53,087 bases of DNA. Origin: Pedobacter agri PB92. GTDB taxonomy: Bacteria; Bacteroidota; Bacteroidia; Sphingobacteriales; Sphingobacteriaceae. Below, one piece after another: positions 35,792 through 44,059 of this stretch. Below the pieces are notes generated by a model that did no database searches, was not told where the DNA came from, and was given only the letters and a program-made list of their open reading frames with translations. The DNA is taken from NCBI RefSeq assembly GCF_000258495.1, contig NZ_AJLG01000008.1, positions 1-53,087 on the forward strand, in the 5' to 3' direction. Position numbers and translations under genes: made by a program. Every line of letters starts with the position of its first letter. Positions within the stretch are counted from its first letter, which is position 1.

Positions 35792-36991
35792 TTACTTAGG
35801 AAGGGAAATGGAAACGGTTGTACCTTGCTTGAGTACAGAATCTACCTTAATGCTTCCCCTCATTTTACCAACTAAGCTGCTTACCGCATCTAAACCCAAT
35901 CCGTTTCCTTTGCGGTTAAACCGATCGTGCTCCTGCACTGTAAAACCTTCGAAAAATATCTTTTCAAGATTCTCTTCAGAGATGCCTCTGCCATTATCTT
36001 TTACCTGAAGTACATATTGGTCTTCAGCTAAAGTACAGGAAACCTGAATTTCCGGTTTATCTTTATCATTGTAGCGAATGGCGTTGGTGAGCAAATTCAA
36101 CATAATTTGTTCAATCGCAATTTTCGATGTATGAATGTTGATCCGTTCAGGCATGCTGATGTTAAAATCTCTTGGTACGTTCAGCATCGGGATTAAATTT
36201 TCGAGCAATAACCTGAAATCAATTGTTTCCTGTTTTTCGAGTAATGTTGATGGTGCTTTTGAATAATCAAGCATATCATCCACATAATTAACAAGGTTTT
36301 TGGCAGAGCGTAAAGCAATCTGGATCAATCTCACAGCTTTTTCATCTCCTTCGGCATCAAAGCGCTTACGTAATGATTCAGCAGAAAGAATAATGCTCGC
36401 CAGCGGATTTTTAATATCGTGTGCTACCCGTTGTGCAAACTTTTCAATAAACAGATTTGATTCACTTAGGGCTGTATTAACTTTTTCCAATTCGCTGACT
36501 TTTCTTCGCAACTCCAGCTGATGCTGTGCTTGTCGGGCCAAAATTTTAAGTGCATTGATCTGGCTTTCACTTAATCCTTTTTCTTCATGATCAATTACAC
36601 ATAAGGTGCCCAGGGCATAGCCTTCGGGGTTTATTAACGGAACGCCGGCATAAAAAACAATATCCGGGTGGCCGGTAACCAATGGGTTTTCTACAAAGCG
36701 ATGATCTTGCGTTGCATTATTTACAATCATAATATCGCCATTGCCGGCAATTGAATGCGAACAAAAGGCAACTTCTCTCGCCGTCTGTTTAATATCAGTA
36801 CCGAAGCCAGATTTGAACCATTGCGTATCTTCCCCTAAAATTGTGACTAAAGCAATAGGTGTTTGGCAAATTTCAGCTGCCAAACGCGTTAGATCATCAA
36901 AATCACAATCTTTTCCACTGCCTAAAATATTGTAAGCCCCCAATGCAGAAAGTCGTTCATTTTCGTTTGGTGGCAAGGGATAGATGATCAT
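35792..36991 (-). CDS. Soluble GAF-domain sensor histidine kinase
   Basis: A 399-residue cytosolic kinase with no membrane segment. The GAF domain is at about 25-160 (FDDLTRLAAEICQTPIALVTILGEDTQWFKS in part, then AGVPLINPEGYALGTLCVIDHE). A coiled linker (160-180) leads to the HisKA H-box RVAHDIKNPLASI (His191). The ATPase domain carries LLTNAIRYND, VKDNGRGI and GNGLGLDAVSSLVGKMRG. The GAF signature with Trp-Phe-Lys-Ser and Cys-Ser-His resembles bilin or small-molecule GAFs of cyanobacterial type, but no firm ligand can be given. No response regulator adjoins it. Confidence 0.9.
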   Translation of the reverse strand: MIIYPLPPNENERLSALGAYNILGSGKDCDFDDLTRLAAEICQTPIALVTILGEDTQWFKSGFGTDIKQTAREVAFCSHSIAGNGDIMIVNNATQDHRFVENPLVTGHPDIVFYAGVPLINPEGYALGTLCVIDHEEKGLSESQINALKILARQAQHQLELRRKVSELEKVNTALSESNLFIEKFAQRVAHDIKNPLASIILSAESLRKRFDAEGDEKAVRLIQIALRSAKNLVNYVDDMLDYSKAPSTLLEKQETIDFRLLLENLIPMLNVPRDFNISMPERINIHTSKIAIEQIMLNLLTNAIRYNDKDKPEIQVSCTLAEDQYVLQVKDNGRGISEENLEKIFFEGFTVQEHDRFNRKGNGLGLDAVSSLVGKMRGSIKVDSVLKQGTTVSISLPK

Positions 36992-37095
36992 AGAGTGCTT
37001 TAAAATTATTGCGCTTAAAGGTAAACTAAATAACCGAAGATTTGTTTTAGCCAGACTTTCTTAAATTCACAAAAGAACCCCTTAAAGTTTTAAAA

Positions 37096-37230
37096 ATGCA
37101 TCTAACAGAGACGGTAGATGAATCACAGCTTTTTATGAAGCGGGTTTATAAATACCTATCGAAAAGGAAATTAGTTGCTGCCTATCAGTTTGAAGCTATT
37201 GACAAAGTAAGAATTTCTCAAGGTTGTTAG
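37096..37230 (+). CDS. Possible small protein (44 aa)
   Basis: A short frame, MHLTETVDESQLFMKRVY to KVRISQGC, helical and basic in the middle (KYLSKRKL). It lies between two minus-strand genes and its last four bases overlap the end of the M19-like gene. I do not recognise a family. Chance cannot be excluded. Confidence 0.3.
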   Translation: MHLTETVDESQLFMKRVYKYLSKRKLVAAYQFEAIDKVRISQGC

Positions 37231-38813
37231 GTCAGGTTTTTCTGCATAAAGTTTACGGCGTTTTCGTACATCAGCTTGGCTACAATTTTCTCAGCGCTTA
37301 AGCCTAAATCAATTTGTTTTTGTTTGGCACCAATATCCAGCGCTTTAGTCAATGCCAGTGCGAAACTATCAAACTCTGTAACATTTCTACAGCAGTCAAT
37401 GGCTTCGACCAGTCCATCGAAGTCAGAACCAATACATAAATTATTCCATGGCATCGGCATGTCTTCCCATTCGGTAATTTGATATATTCTGAGCAAGTGG
37501 TTGACAATTAAGCGCAAATGGTAATTATAGTTTTTTCTAAAGGGACCATCAGTTGTTCTTTGCGAAATGATATCATTTAATTCATCTTCCCCTTCTTTCA
37601 AATCTTCAAGGTCTTCTGGCTCGGGATTATTGGCATTGATTTTAGTATCTCCATTGTTAATTGTGCCTTCTTGCAAATTTTTGCAGAGCAGTTCAATTTG
37701 CTGATCAGCATTTTCCGACATTAACAGCTCAAATTCTTCGTGGCTGTAGAAATCTTTCTGTATGCTGCCGGGTTTATCTTTCCCACCTAAAATCCTAACA
37801 TCAAGTGATAGGCCGATCAATCCATCGCTTTCCAAAATCTCTCTCACATCTTCATTGTATAAATTAATAGAAAGAGGGTAAAAATATGTATCATCAAAAA
37901 TACCGGCATTTTTTAGCCAGTGAACTTTATATCCATAGCTTTTTTTTATTGGGTTGATGACATCCTGGTTAAAGAAATTCCATGAGTTACCAACTAAACC
38001 AACGTGACTTGCAATAATAGGTTTCCGGAGAAGGTAACCTCTTTTTCGGAGTTGATAGAAAATCCTTCTTGATACCAAACTCATGTGTTTAATATCAATA
38101 AGTACACCATTCTGGTAGGCGTTTTCAACTATTCTTTTTCCATAAGGGCTAAACCCAATTCCTTTTGGCAGAAGCGGCCCCTTGGTTAAAATTTTATTGC
38201 CATAAGCATGGGTGATAAATTCATTTGGTGTTAAATGAGTAGGAGTAAAGTATAAGATTTTATATCCTTTTGCAACAAACGCATTGAAATTATCTATTAC
38301 TTTTTCAATATCCTTTACGCGGTTATTTAAATCATAAAACGTATGTCCGCCTTCTATGTTTAAAACAATGTGAAGGGTATCGAAATCTTCTGGGTTATAA
38401 TCGTGTATGCTTGTTAGCAATTTTAATTTTTTAGCTGGGCTGATATCATCCTCCGCTCGTGGGGCAGCAGTAATATTCAAAAATTCCTGATGAAAAGTTT
38501 CCTGATAGGAAGCAGTTAATGTGTACATCTCTCTCAGACGATCAGCGTTAATTAGCGTTGGAAACAAAAATTTTGCAGCAATTTTTAGGAGTACCTGATC
38601 TATCATTCCAATTTCGGGCGGATGGAGCGTTAAACAAATCAAATTGATATTCCCTTTCTCAAACAATAATTTAAGTGATGCCTGAGATTCTAAAATATTG
38701 CCGAGAATTCCATCTTTTGGAGAAAGTGTTCGCCATGCTGAAAGCTGATTTCCATTTTGAGGAAGAAACAATGTTTTCAATCCTGGGTGGCTGTGTAGAT
38801 CAAAAAAGGCCAT
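37227..38813 (-). CDS. Peptidase M19 (membrane dipeptidase)-like metallohydrolase
   Basis: A 528-residue amidohydrolase-fold protein. Metal-site motifs are DLHSHPG (residues 5-11), NIEGGH (about 152-157), the His in GVLIDIKHMS, the His in IIASHVGLVGNS, and IGSDFDG near the C-terminus, the M19 order. It is longer than the usual 350-420 residues. An acidic low-complexity insert (around residues 390-425, NPEPEDLEDLKEGEDELND) lies before the last metal motif. No signal peptide is visible, so it is likely cytosolic. M19 enzymes cleave dipeptides, including D-amino-acid-containing ones; the real substrate is unknown. Confidence 0.82.
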   Translation of the reverse strand: MAFFDLHSHPGLKTLFLPQNGNQLSAWRTLSPKDGILGNILESQASLKLLFEKGNINLICLTLHPPEIGMIDQVLLKIAAKFLFPTLINADRLREMYTLTASYQETFHQEFLNITAAPRAEDDISPAKKLKLLTSIHDYNPEDFDTLHIVLNIEGGHTFYDLNNRVKDIEKVIDNFNAFVAKGYKILYFTPTHLTPNEFITHAYGNKILTKGPLLPKGIGFSPYGKRIVENAYQNGVLIDIKHMSLVSRRIFYQLRKRGYLLRKPIIASHVGLVGNSWNFFNQDVINPIKKSYGYKVHWLKNAGIFDDTYFYPLSINLYNEDVREILESDGLIGLSLDVRILGGKDKPGSIQKDFYSHEEFELLMSENADQQIELLCKNLQEGTINNGDTKINANNPEPEDLEDLKEGEDELNDIISQRTTDGPFRKNYNYHLRLIVNHLLRIYQITEWEDMPMPWNNLCIGSDFDGLVEAIDCCRNVTEFDSFALALTKALDIGAKQKQIDLGLSAEKIVAKLMYENAVNFMQKNLT

Positions 38814-39457
38814 AATTAAATCAATCCGTCAATAATTAAACCATCGGTTAATCCTTATTCCATTTCATTAGTTCGTTCCGAAAATGTTATTTTCCCCTCA
38901 AGGATTTTAAAAAAACGCACTAATTTATCTACAAATAAATTTTATTACAATACTGGTTTTTAAGTATTTATGTCTGATTTTATTTGTCTGTCTAAATAAT
39001 AACGCTCCTGATGTTTATGCGTGTTCCCTTTGTGCGAAATCGAATCTATCTGGTTTTGATGTCTCGAGATTATTTAAATAGTTTTTACATTTTACTTTAA
39101 TCAGCGATTTATGCGCCACAACTGTATAAATTGTACCAATAAAATGTGAACCTCGGCCAATCTTATGAAACAAAAATATTTATAGCTGTTACGGTAAATG
39201 ATTATCCCCAGCTGGCAAGGTGATAAGCAAACGGAGGACAAAAAAGGGCCAAAACAAGAACAGGGACTAACCCTTAGGTTATTCCCCGATTCTAAATTAA
39301 CGCTTCTTAAACGAATATATATCTATTTCATTTACCCGCAAATTCTGAGTAAAACATGGAAATTGGTTGATTAGGTTTATGCCTGTAGCAATTTCCATTA
39401 TAAATTTTTTGTGTGTAAAAGGTTTTAAGTTGATGTAAATGTTACCAACTCATTAAT
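38814..39457. other. 644-bp A+T-rich intergenic region
   Basis: I see no convincing gene, RNA fold or repeat. The longest frame starting with ATG is 39198-39374 (plus strand, 58 codons, MIIPSWQGDKQ to SKTWKLVD) and shows no family resemblance. The right part holds the 3' flank of the M23 gene; the left part is upstream of the M19-like gene and presumably contains its promoter. Confidence 0.5.
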
Positions 39458-40084
39458 TCATTTGATATTTTGTTTTAGAAAATCCTGAGGATTATAAAAT
39501 CGTTCATTGAGCTGAGCATTGTTAAAGGTTAACCAACTGGCACAGCCATAATCATCAAATTTTTTCCTGATTTCCAGATGGAGATGATGATAATCGCCCC
39601 CATATTTCTTGCTTTCTTCTTTGGTAAATAAACGGGCTAGTTTAGTGTTCTTGTCAACTTGTTTTCCATTACTTACATAAACTTCTTTTAAGTGTTTGTA
39701 GCTGGTAAACATAGTTTTGGCGTCTTTCATAGTATGACGAACAACGACCGTTTTTTGGTTTTCGCCCAGGTGAACCGAACAAACCACTCCATTCGCCATC
39801 GCATAAACTGGTATTAATTTAGCCTTTGGTTTTACAGGGTTAATATCTATAGCGGTATGGATATGACCCTTGTAGTAGCTATCTCTATGATCGCCAAAAA
39901 TACTAATGATGCTGATATTTCGTATGTTGCTGCGGTCAGCTATATCAAATGGAAGAAACCATTTATCGGCAGTTTTCTGTGGCGCAACATCCGAATAATA
40001 AGGTTTCCAACGATCCCGGTCCTTTTCAATGCTTGGTGCCTCTGAAACTGATAGTGAGCATAGAAGAAGTAAAACAAATTTCAT
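39458..40084 (-). CDS. M23-family metallopeptidase (LytM-like)
   Basis: A 208-residue protein with an N-terminal hydrophobic signal (MKFVLLLLCSLSVSEA) and one M23 domain. The first zinc motif is GHIHTAID (H-x3-D) and the second is HHLHLEIRK (HxH). The domain covers about residues 60-190. M23 enzymes are peptidoglycan endopeptidases or inactive activators; here both zinc motifs are intact, so cell-wall cleavage is plausible. Some lineage members bind other substrates. It lies 75 bp downstream of the metallophosphoesterase gene on the same strand. Confidence 0.87.
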   Translation of the reverse strand: MKFVLLLLCSLSVSEAPSIEKDRDRWKPYYSDVAPQKTADKWFLPFDIADRSNIRNISIISIFGDHRDSYYKGHIHTAIDINPVKPKAKLIPVYAMANGVVCSVHLGENQKTVVVRHTMKDAKTMFTSYKHLKEVYVSNGKQVDKNTKLARLFTKEESKKYGGDYHHLHLEIRKKFDDYGCASWLTFNNAQLNERFYNPQDFLKQNIK

Positions 40085-40159
40085 ATGGTCATAATTTCAG
40101 AGCAAGATACCATTTATCAATCAAATTATCTACTATACTTTTAGTTACAGCTGTGGTAA

Positions 40160-41385
40160 TTAAACTTTTCTTTTCAATTCTATCACCGTAATTTCTGGCC
40201 AGATACCAACTCTGCCCGAAAAGCCAATGAAACCAAAACCCCTGTTTACATTTAGATATCGACCATTTTCAGATTTAATTCCCGCCCAATGCTTATAGCG
40301 GTATTTAACCGGACTCCATTTTATGCCAAAAGCTTCAATGCCAAATTGCATGCCATGGGTATGCCCAGCCAAAGCCAGTTGAATTTTAGAAGGATTATTC
40401 TTTACCTGTGCTTCCCAGTGAGAAGGATCGTGAGACAGTAATACTTTAAAATCTGTTGCCGAAGTGCCTGCCAATGCCCTTTGCAAATCACCACGTTCCC
40501 CAAACCCAAGTCCCCAGTTTTCAATTCCAGCCAGGATTATTTTCTCTCCATCTTTGGTCAATTCAACATGTTCATCAAGTAAAAGTCTAAATCCAAGTGC
40601 TGCATGGTGAGCTTTTAACTGCTGCAAATTATTTGTTTTATCAGTTTCTGATGGCCATTTCACGTAGTCGCCATAATCGTGATTTCCTAAAACTGAAAAC
40701 TGACCGAAAGGTGCTTCAATTTGAGAAAAGTGGCCAATGTAGGGAACAATTTCAGATGCGGCATTATTAACAAGATCTCCGGTAAATACAAATAAATCGC
40801 TTTTTTGTGCATTAATAAGATCTATTCCCTTCTGAACTTGTTTGGGCTTGGTAAAGCTTCCTGCATGCACATCAGAAATTTGAGTGATGGTAAAACCGTC
40901 AAAACTTTTAGGCAAGTCATCGAAATATAAAGTGTGTTTGATAACTCTGTAGGCGTATTTACCTCTTATTATTCCGAAGATAAATAACACCACTGTTAAG
41001 CAGAACATGGTGAAGGCAAAATCTACCCAGTAAACATTTCTGCCTAAAGCCTGATAACCTTGCGGTTCGAAGCTGGAAGGTATCGATAATAAAAAGCCAA
41101 ATACATCGCCAACGAGCAGAAAAAATGCGAAAACCACCTCGGCAGTGAGCATAATTAAAAATACATGTGTAATGATTTGAAAAAATTTACTCATGCCGTG
41201 CGCCCGCATCTGGCTAATTGCAAAAAACAGCGCTACTGTTAATGATATCACAAATACCCAAAAAAACGGAGCGAAAGAAGCAGACGGGCTAAAGGTGCCA
41301 AAACCCGAAAGCACGTAGGCATTCAGGGCAAAAAAAAACTAAAATAATGACGAGTATAGGGAAGATGTTAATCTTTCTTTTCATA
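40160..41385 (-). CDS. Membrane-anchored metallophosphoesterase, N-terminus split by a +1 frameshift
   Basis: The catalytic domain has all calcineurin-like motifs: QISDVHAG (DxH), FTGDLVNN (GDxxxN), VLGNHDYG (GNHD) and AGHTHGMQFG. The N-terminal third has about four membrane helices, as in the YkuE/YaeI-type membrane phosphoesterases. The in-frame start nearest the barrel is a GTG at 41314. A better start is ATG at 41385 (MKRKINIFPILVIILV), which reads into the same protein (FFALNAYVLSGFG) if one base is removed from a run of nine (41330-41338). As written, that ATG frame is lost. Lipid-type substrates such as UDP-diacylglucosamine are known for some relatives; none can be assigned here. Confidence 0.85.
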
Positions 41386-41484
41386 AATAATAAGCTAAAT
41401 GGCCGTAAAAATAGATTTTAAACTACGATTAATTCGATCAAAACTAATCCGTTAAAATATTTTTACGATAGTTTGATTAAGTTA

Positions 41485-43251
41485 CTAATCAACTTTTGTC
41501 CATTTAATCATTACGGAACGAATATCATCTAAAGTAAATGGTTTAGGTAGGAAATCTTTCATTCCAGCATTCAGGCATTTGTATTTATCTTCCTGCATGG
41601 CATTGGCGCTGCACCCAATTATTACCGGTGGGGTAATATCTTTGTTTTTGTAAAGTTCTAGAATTTCAATTGTTGCGGCTACGCCATCCATGTGTGGCAT
41701 TTGCATATCCATCAAAACAATGTTGTAGTGAACATCTTTCGCCATCTCTAAGGCCTGAACACCATCACTGGCAATACTAAATTTATAGCCAGCTTTTTCG
41801 AGCATTTTTGAGGTAATCATCTGGTTAAAAATGTTGTCTTCCGCGATGAGGATGTGTATGCCAGCAATCGGTAACGAATTGTTATTCGTTTTTGGATGAT
41901 GCGGTTTTGATATTTTATTGTTGTAATGCTGCTCAATCAAGGCTTTGAATGTAAATTCTGAACCCATGCCAGGTTCGCTGACCGCTGAAATATTGCCACC
42001 CATCATTTCTGCAAGTTTTCTGCAAATGGCCAGGCCTAAGCCAGCTCCACCAAATTTTCTGGTAAGCGATGGATTAATCTGAGAAAATGGTCGAAAAAGC
42101 TTTTCCATGTCTTCCTGATCAATTCCTATTCCTGTATCTTTAATAGATGAAATCAGCGTATTACTTTCTGAAGAAAATATGACGTTCAACCTCACGTAGC
42201 CAACCTCTGTGAACTTTATCGCATTGCTAAGCAGGTTGATGATGATTTGTTTGTATCGAATTTCATCAGCGATAACAATATCAGGTACATCTTTAGCTAC
42301 TTCGATTAATAATTGTACGTTTTTGCTATTGAATAATGGCCTGATGATATTTTCTGCGTCCTTTATACAATTTCGAAAGTTAAAGGGATGGTTATGGATT
42401 TCCATTTTATTGGCTTCAATTTTCGAAATGTCAAGCAAATCATTCACAATATCAATCATGATGCTATTACTGGCCTGCAATGTATTAAGCAGCTCTGATT
42501 GTTCGTCATCCAGCTTGGTTAATTTTAAAAGTTCGGAAGCCCCGATGATTCCGTTAAGTGGTGTTCTGATTTCATGGCTCATGTTGGTCAAAAAAGTTGA
42601 CTTGGCAATTGTTGCTGACTCAGCCGCTTCTTTGGCAAGAATTAAGTTTTGTTGGGAAGCTTCTAATCGTTCTTTGTTTTTTAGAAGCAAAAACTGATCA
42701 AACTCTGCCACTTTTCTATAAAAAACAAGCATCAGAATCATCATAAATGAGATATTGAAAAACGCACAGATTAAATCGAAACTTCTTGTTGCTTCATTAG
42801 GGTAGGGTGTAATGAGCGAAGGAAAAATATTTTCGAAAACCAGACAAAGCATTGCTGTCGCAGAAAATATCAAAATAAACCAACCTGTATATCTTTTCGA
42901 CAATGAAAGAATGCCCACGCTGAGGTAAAATATTAAGAATACCGGTGTAGAACCCAGCGATCCACCGTTTAAGAACCAGGCGGGGAACATGGTAGCACAG
43001 TTAAACATAAAATACCAGAAGCGGCCGCTTTCTGAAACCCTATCTTTTAACGCGTAGTAGTAAAATGAAAAATGGATAATGAGATTAAACGTGATGGAAA
43101 GATTTACTGTCCAGGATAATCCAATAATAAAATTTGAGATGATACTGATTATCGAAACGATAATAAGACATAAACACAATACAGCAAACAATTTAGATTC
43201 AATGCTTATTTTGCGATCTCTGATGTTTAAAAAATCAATGTTTTTCAGCAT
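41485..43251 (-). CDS. Hybrid histidine kinase (membrane sensor, kinase, receiver)
   Basis: A 588-residue protein. The N-terminal membrane region has about five or six helices (20-180). The kinase H-box is [15 protein letters not shown] (His226), and the ATPase domain has [16 protein letters not shown]-like [10 protein letters not shown] and [20 protein letters not shown]-terminal receiver (about 465-585) has the acidic pair IAEDN and the acceptor Asp in [13 protein letters not shown]. It has no periplasmic domain and no neighbouring regulator or Hpt, so the output is unknown. It is divergent from the Rrf2 regulator with a perfect -7 element upstream. Confidence 0.92.
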   Translation of the reverse strand: MLKNIDFLNIRDRKISIESKLFAVLCLCLIIVSIISIISNFIIGLSWTVNLSITFNLIIHFSFYYYALKDRVSESGRFWYFMFNCATMFPAWFLNGGSLGSTPVFLIFYLSVGILSLSKRYTGWFILIFSATAMLCLVFENIFPSLITPYPNEATRSFDLICAFFNISFMMILMLVFYRKVAEFDQFLLLKNKERLEASQQNLILAKEAAESATIAKSTFLTNMSHEIRTPLNGIIGASELLKLTKLDDEQSELLNTLQASNSIMIDIVNDLLDISKIEANKMEIHNHPFNFRNCIKDAENIIRPLFNSKNVQLLIEVAKDVPDIVIADEIRYKQIIINLLSNAIKFTEVGYVRLNVIFSSESNTLISSIKDTGIGIDQEDMEKLFRPFSQINPSLTRKFGGAGLGLAICRKLAEMMGGNISAVSEPGMGSEFTFKALIEQHYNNKISKPHHPKTNNNSLPIAGIHILIAEDNIFNQMITSKMLEKAGYKFSIASDGVQALEMAKDVHYNIVLMDMQMPHMDGVAATIEILELYKNKDITPPVIIGCSANAMQEDKYKCLNAGMKDFLPKPFTLDDIRSVMIKWTKVD

Positions 43252-43270
43252 TAACTATAATGTATGTGCG

Positions 43271-43278
43271 CAAAGATA
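43271..43278 (-). promoter_or_regulatory. -7 promoter element of the hybrid kinase
   Basis: TATCTTTG on the minus strand matches TAnnTTTG, 19 bp before the ATG. Confidence 0.5.
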
Positions 43279-43351
43279 AACTTTTTTGGTAAATGATGAT
43301 AAATGGTTTATTGGATCAATACCCGATGTTTCATATTTTACTTTCTTTTAT

Positions 43352-43359
43352 TAGCTTTG
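43352..43359 (+). promoter_or_regulatory. -7 promoter element of the Rrf2 regulator
   Basis: TAGCTTTG matches TAnnTTTG and lies 7 bp before the ATG at 43367, so the transcript is nearly leaderless. Confidence 0.55.
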
Positions 43360-43366
43360 TACAAAT

Positions 43367-43813
43367 ATGCTATCAAAAAAGACTAAATACGCCATAAAAG
43401 CACTAGTTGCACTTGGCAAAAATGTAGAAAAACCACCTATGCAAATCTCAAAGATTGCTGAGGAGGAGCATATCCCTAAAAAGTTTTTAGAACAAATCCT
43501 GTTAGATTTACGCAACGCCGGCTTTTTGTATAGTAAGAAGGGTGCTGGCGGCGGTTACAGTTTAAACAAGAAACCTGAAGAAATTCTGTTAGTTCAGGTG
43601 ATGAGGGTAACCGATGGTCCGATTGCGATGGTTCCGTGTGCCAGTTTGAATTTCTATCATAAATGCGATGAATGCGTAGATGAAAAAACCTGCGGTATTA
43701 GAAGTGCATTTATCGATGTTAGAGATGCTACACTTAAGGTTTTAAGTGAAACCAGCATTGCTGACGTTATCGGAAGAGAAGATACCTTAAAGCTTGGTAT
43801 AGACAATATTTAA
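43367..43813 (+). CDS. Rrf2-family transcriptional regulator, likely sulfur regulator
   Basis: A 148-residue protein with an N-terminal winged helix (MLSKKTKYAIKALVAL...IPKKFLEQILLDLRNAGFL in pieces) and GAGGGYSL of the wing. Four cysteines cluster in the C-terminal half (VPCASLNFYHKCDECVDEKTCGIR), where IscR-type relatives bind an Fe-S cluster and CymR-type relatives respond to cysteine-synthase status. It is the gene immediately upstream of the sulfite reductase operon, so regulation of sulfur assimilation by Fe-S or cysteine status is the natural inference. A CX2C (CDEC) pair is visible. Confidence 0.88.
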   Translation: MLSKKTKYAIKALVALGKNVEKPPMQISKIAEEEHIPKKFLEQILLDLRNAGFLYSKKGAGGGYSLNKKPEEILLVQVMRVTDGPIAMVPCASLNFYHKCDECVDEKTCGIRSAFIDVRDATLKVLSETSIADVIGREDTLKLGIDNI

Positions 43814-44002
43814 AGATTTATTTGCTTATTTCTCAAAGGATAAGCAATTTTTTTAAGAAAAATTACGACTATTCCTATATACTTTATATATTTGACAGAT
43901 GAACATTAATTTTATACTGAATTCGATATCATTCAAAATGATGCGCTGTTGTTGTAAAGCATTGTAACAGAGGCTATACGAATAATTTATTAAGTATAAA
44001 AT

Positions 44003-44044
44003 ATGAAGATGCTTCTCAGTACAAGAGAGGCATTTTTTGAATAA
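44003..44044 (+). promoter_or_regulatory. Leader peptide candidate overlapping a terminator-like hairpin, sulfite reductase leader
   Basis: A short frame starts at 44003 (MKMLLSTREAFFE, 13 codons) with a second Met at 44009, stopping at 44042-44044, 15 bp before the reductase ATG. Within it ATGCTTCTC (44009-44017) pairs with GAGAGGCAT (44025-44033), followed directly by five more T. The coincidence of a short frame and a terminator-type hairpin right before the operon is the classic attenuator layout. The peptide has no Cys and only two Met, so which signal it would read is unclear. Alternatively it is simply a terminator for the Rrf2 gene 200 bp upstream. Confidence 0.45.
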
Positions 44045-44059
44045 AGCTAACAACACACT

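Noticed and set aside
38814..39457. Hidden gene or structured RNA in the 644-bp gap
   Set aside because: No frame shows family-like features and no long hairpins were found; left as intergenic.
44009..44038. Resemblance of CTTCTC...AAGAGAGG to the start of a SAM-I riboswitch
   Set aside because: Only the first stem-like bases match; the conserved GGAGGGA core and the later helices are missing. The region is better read as a terminator-type hairpin.
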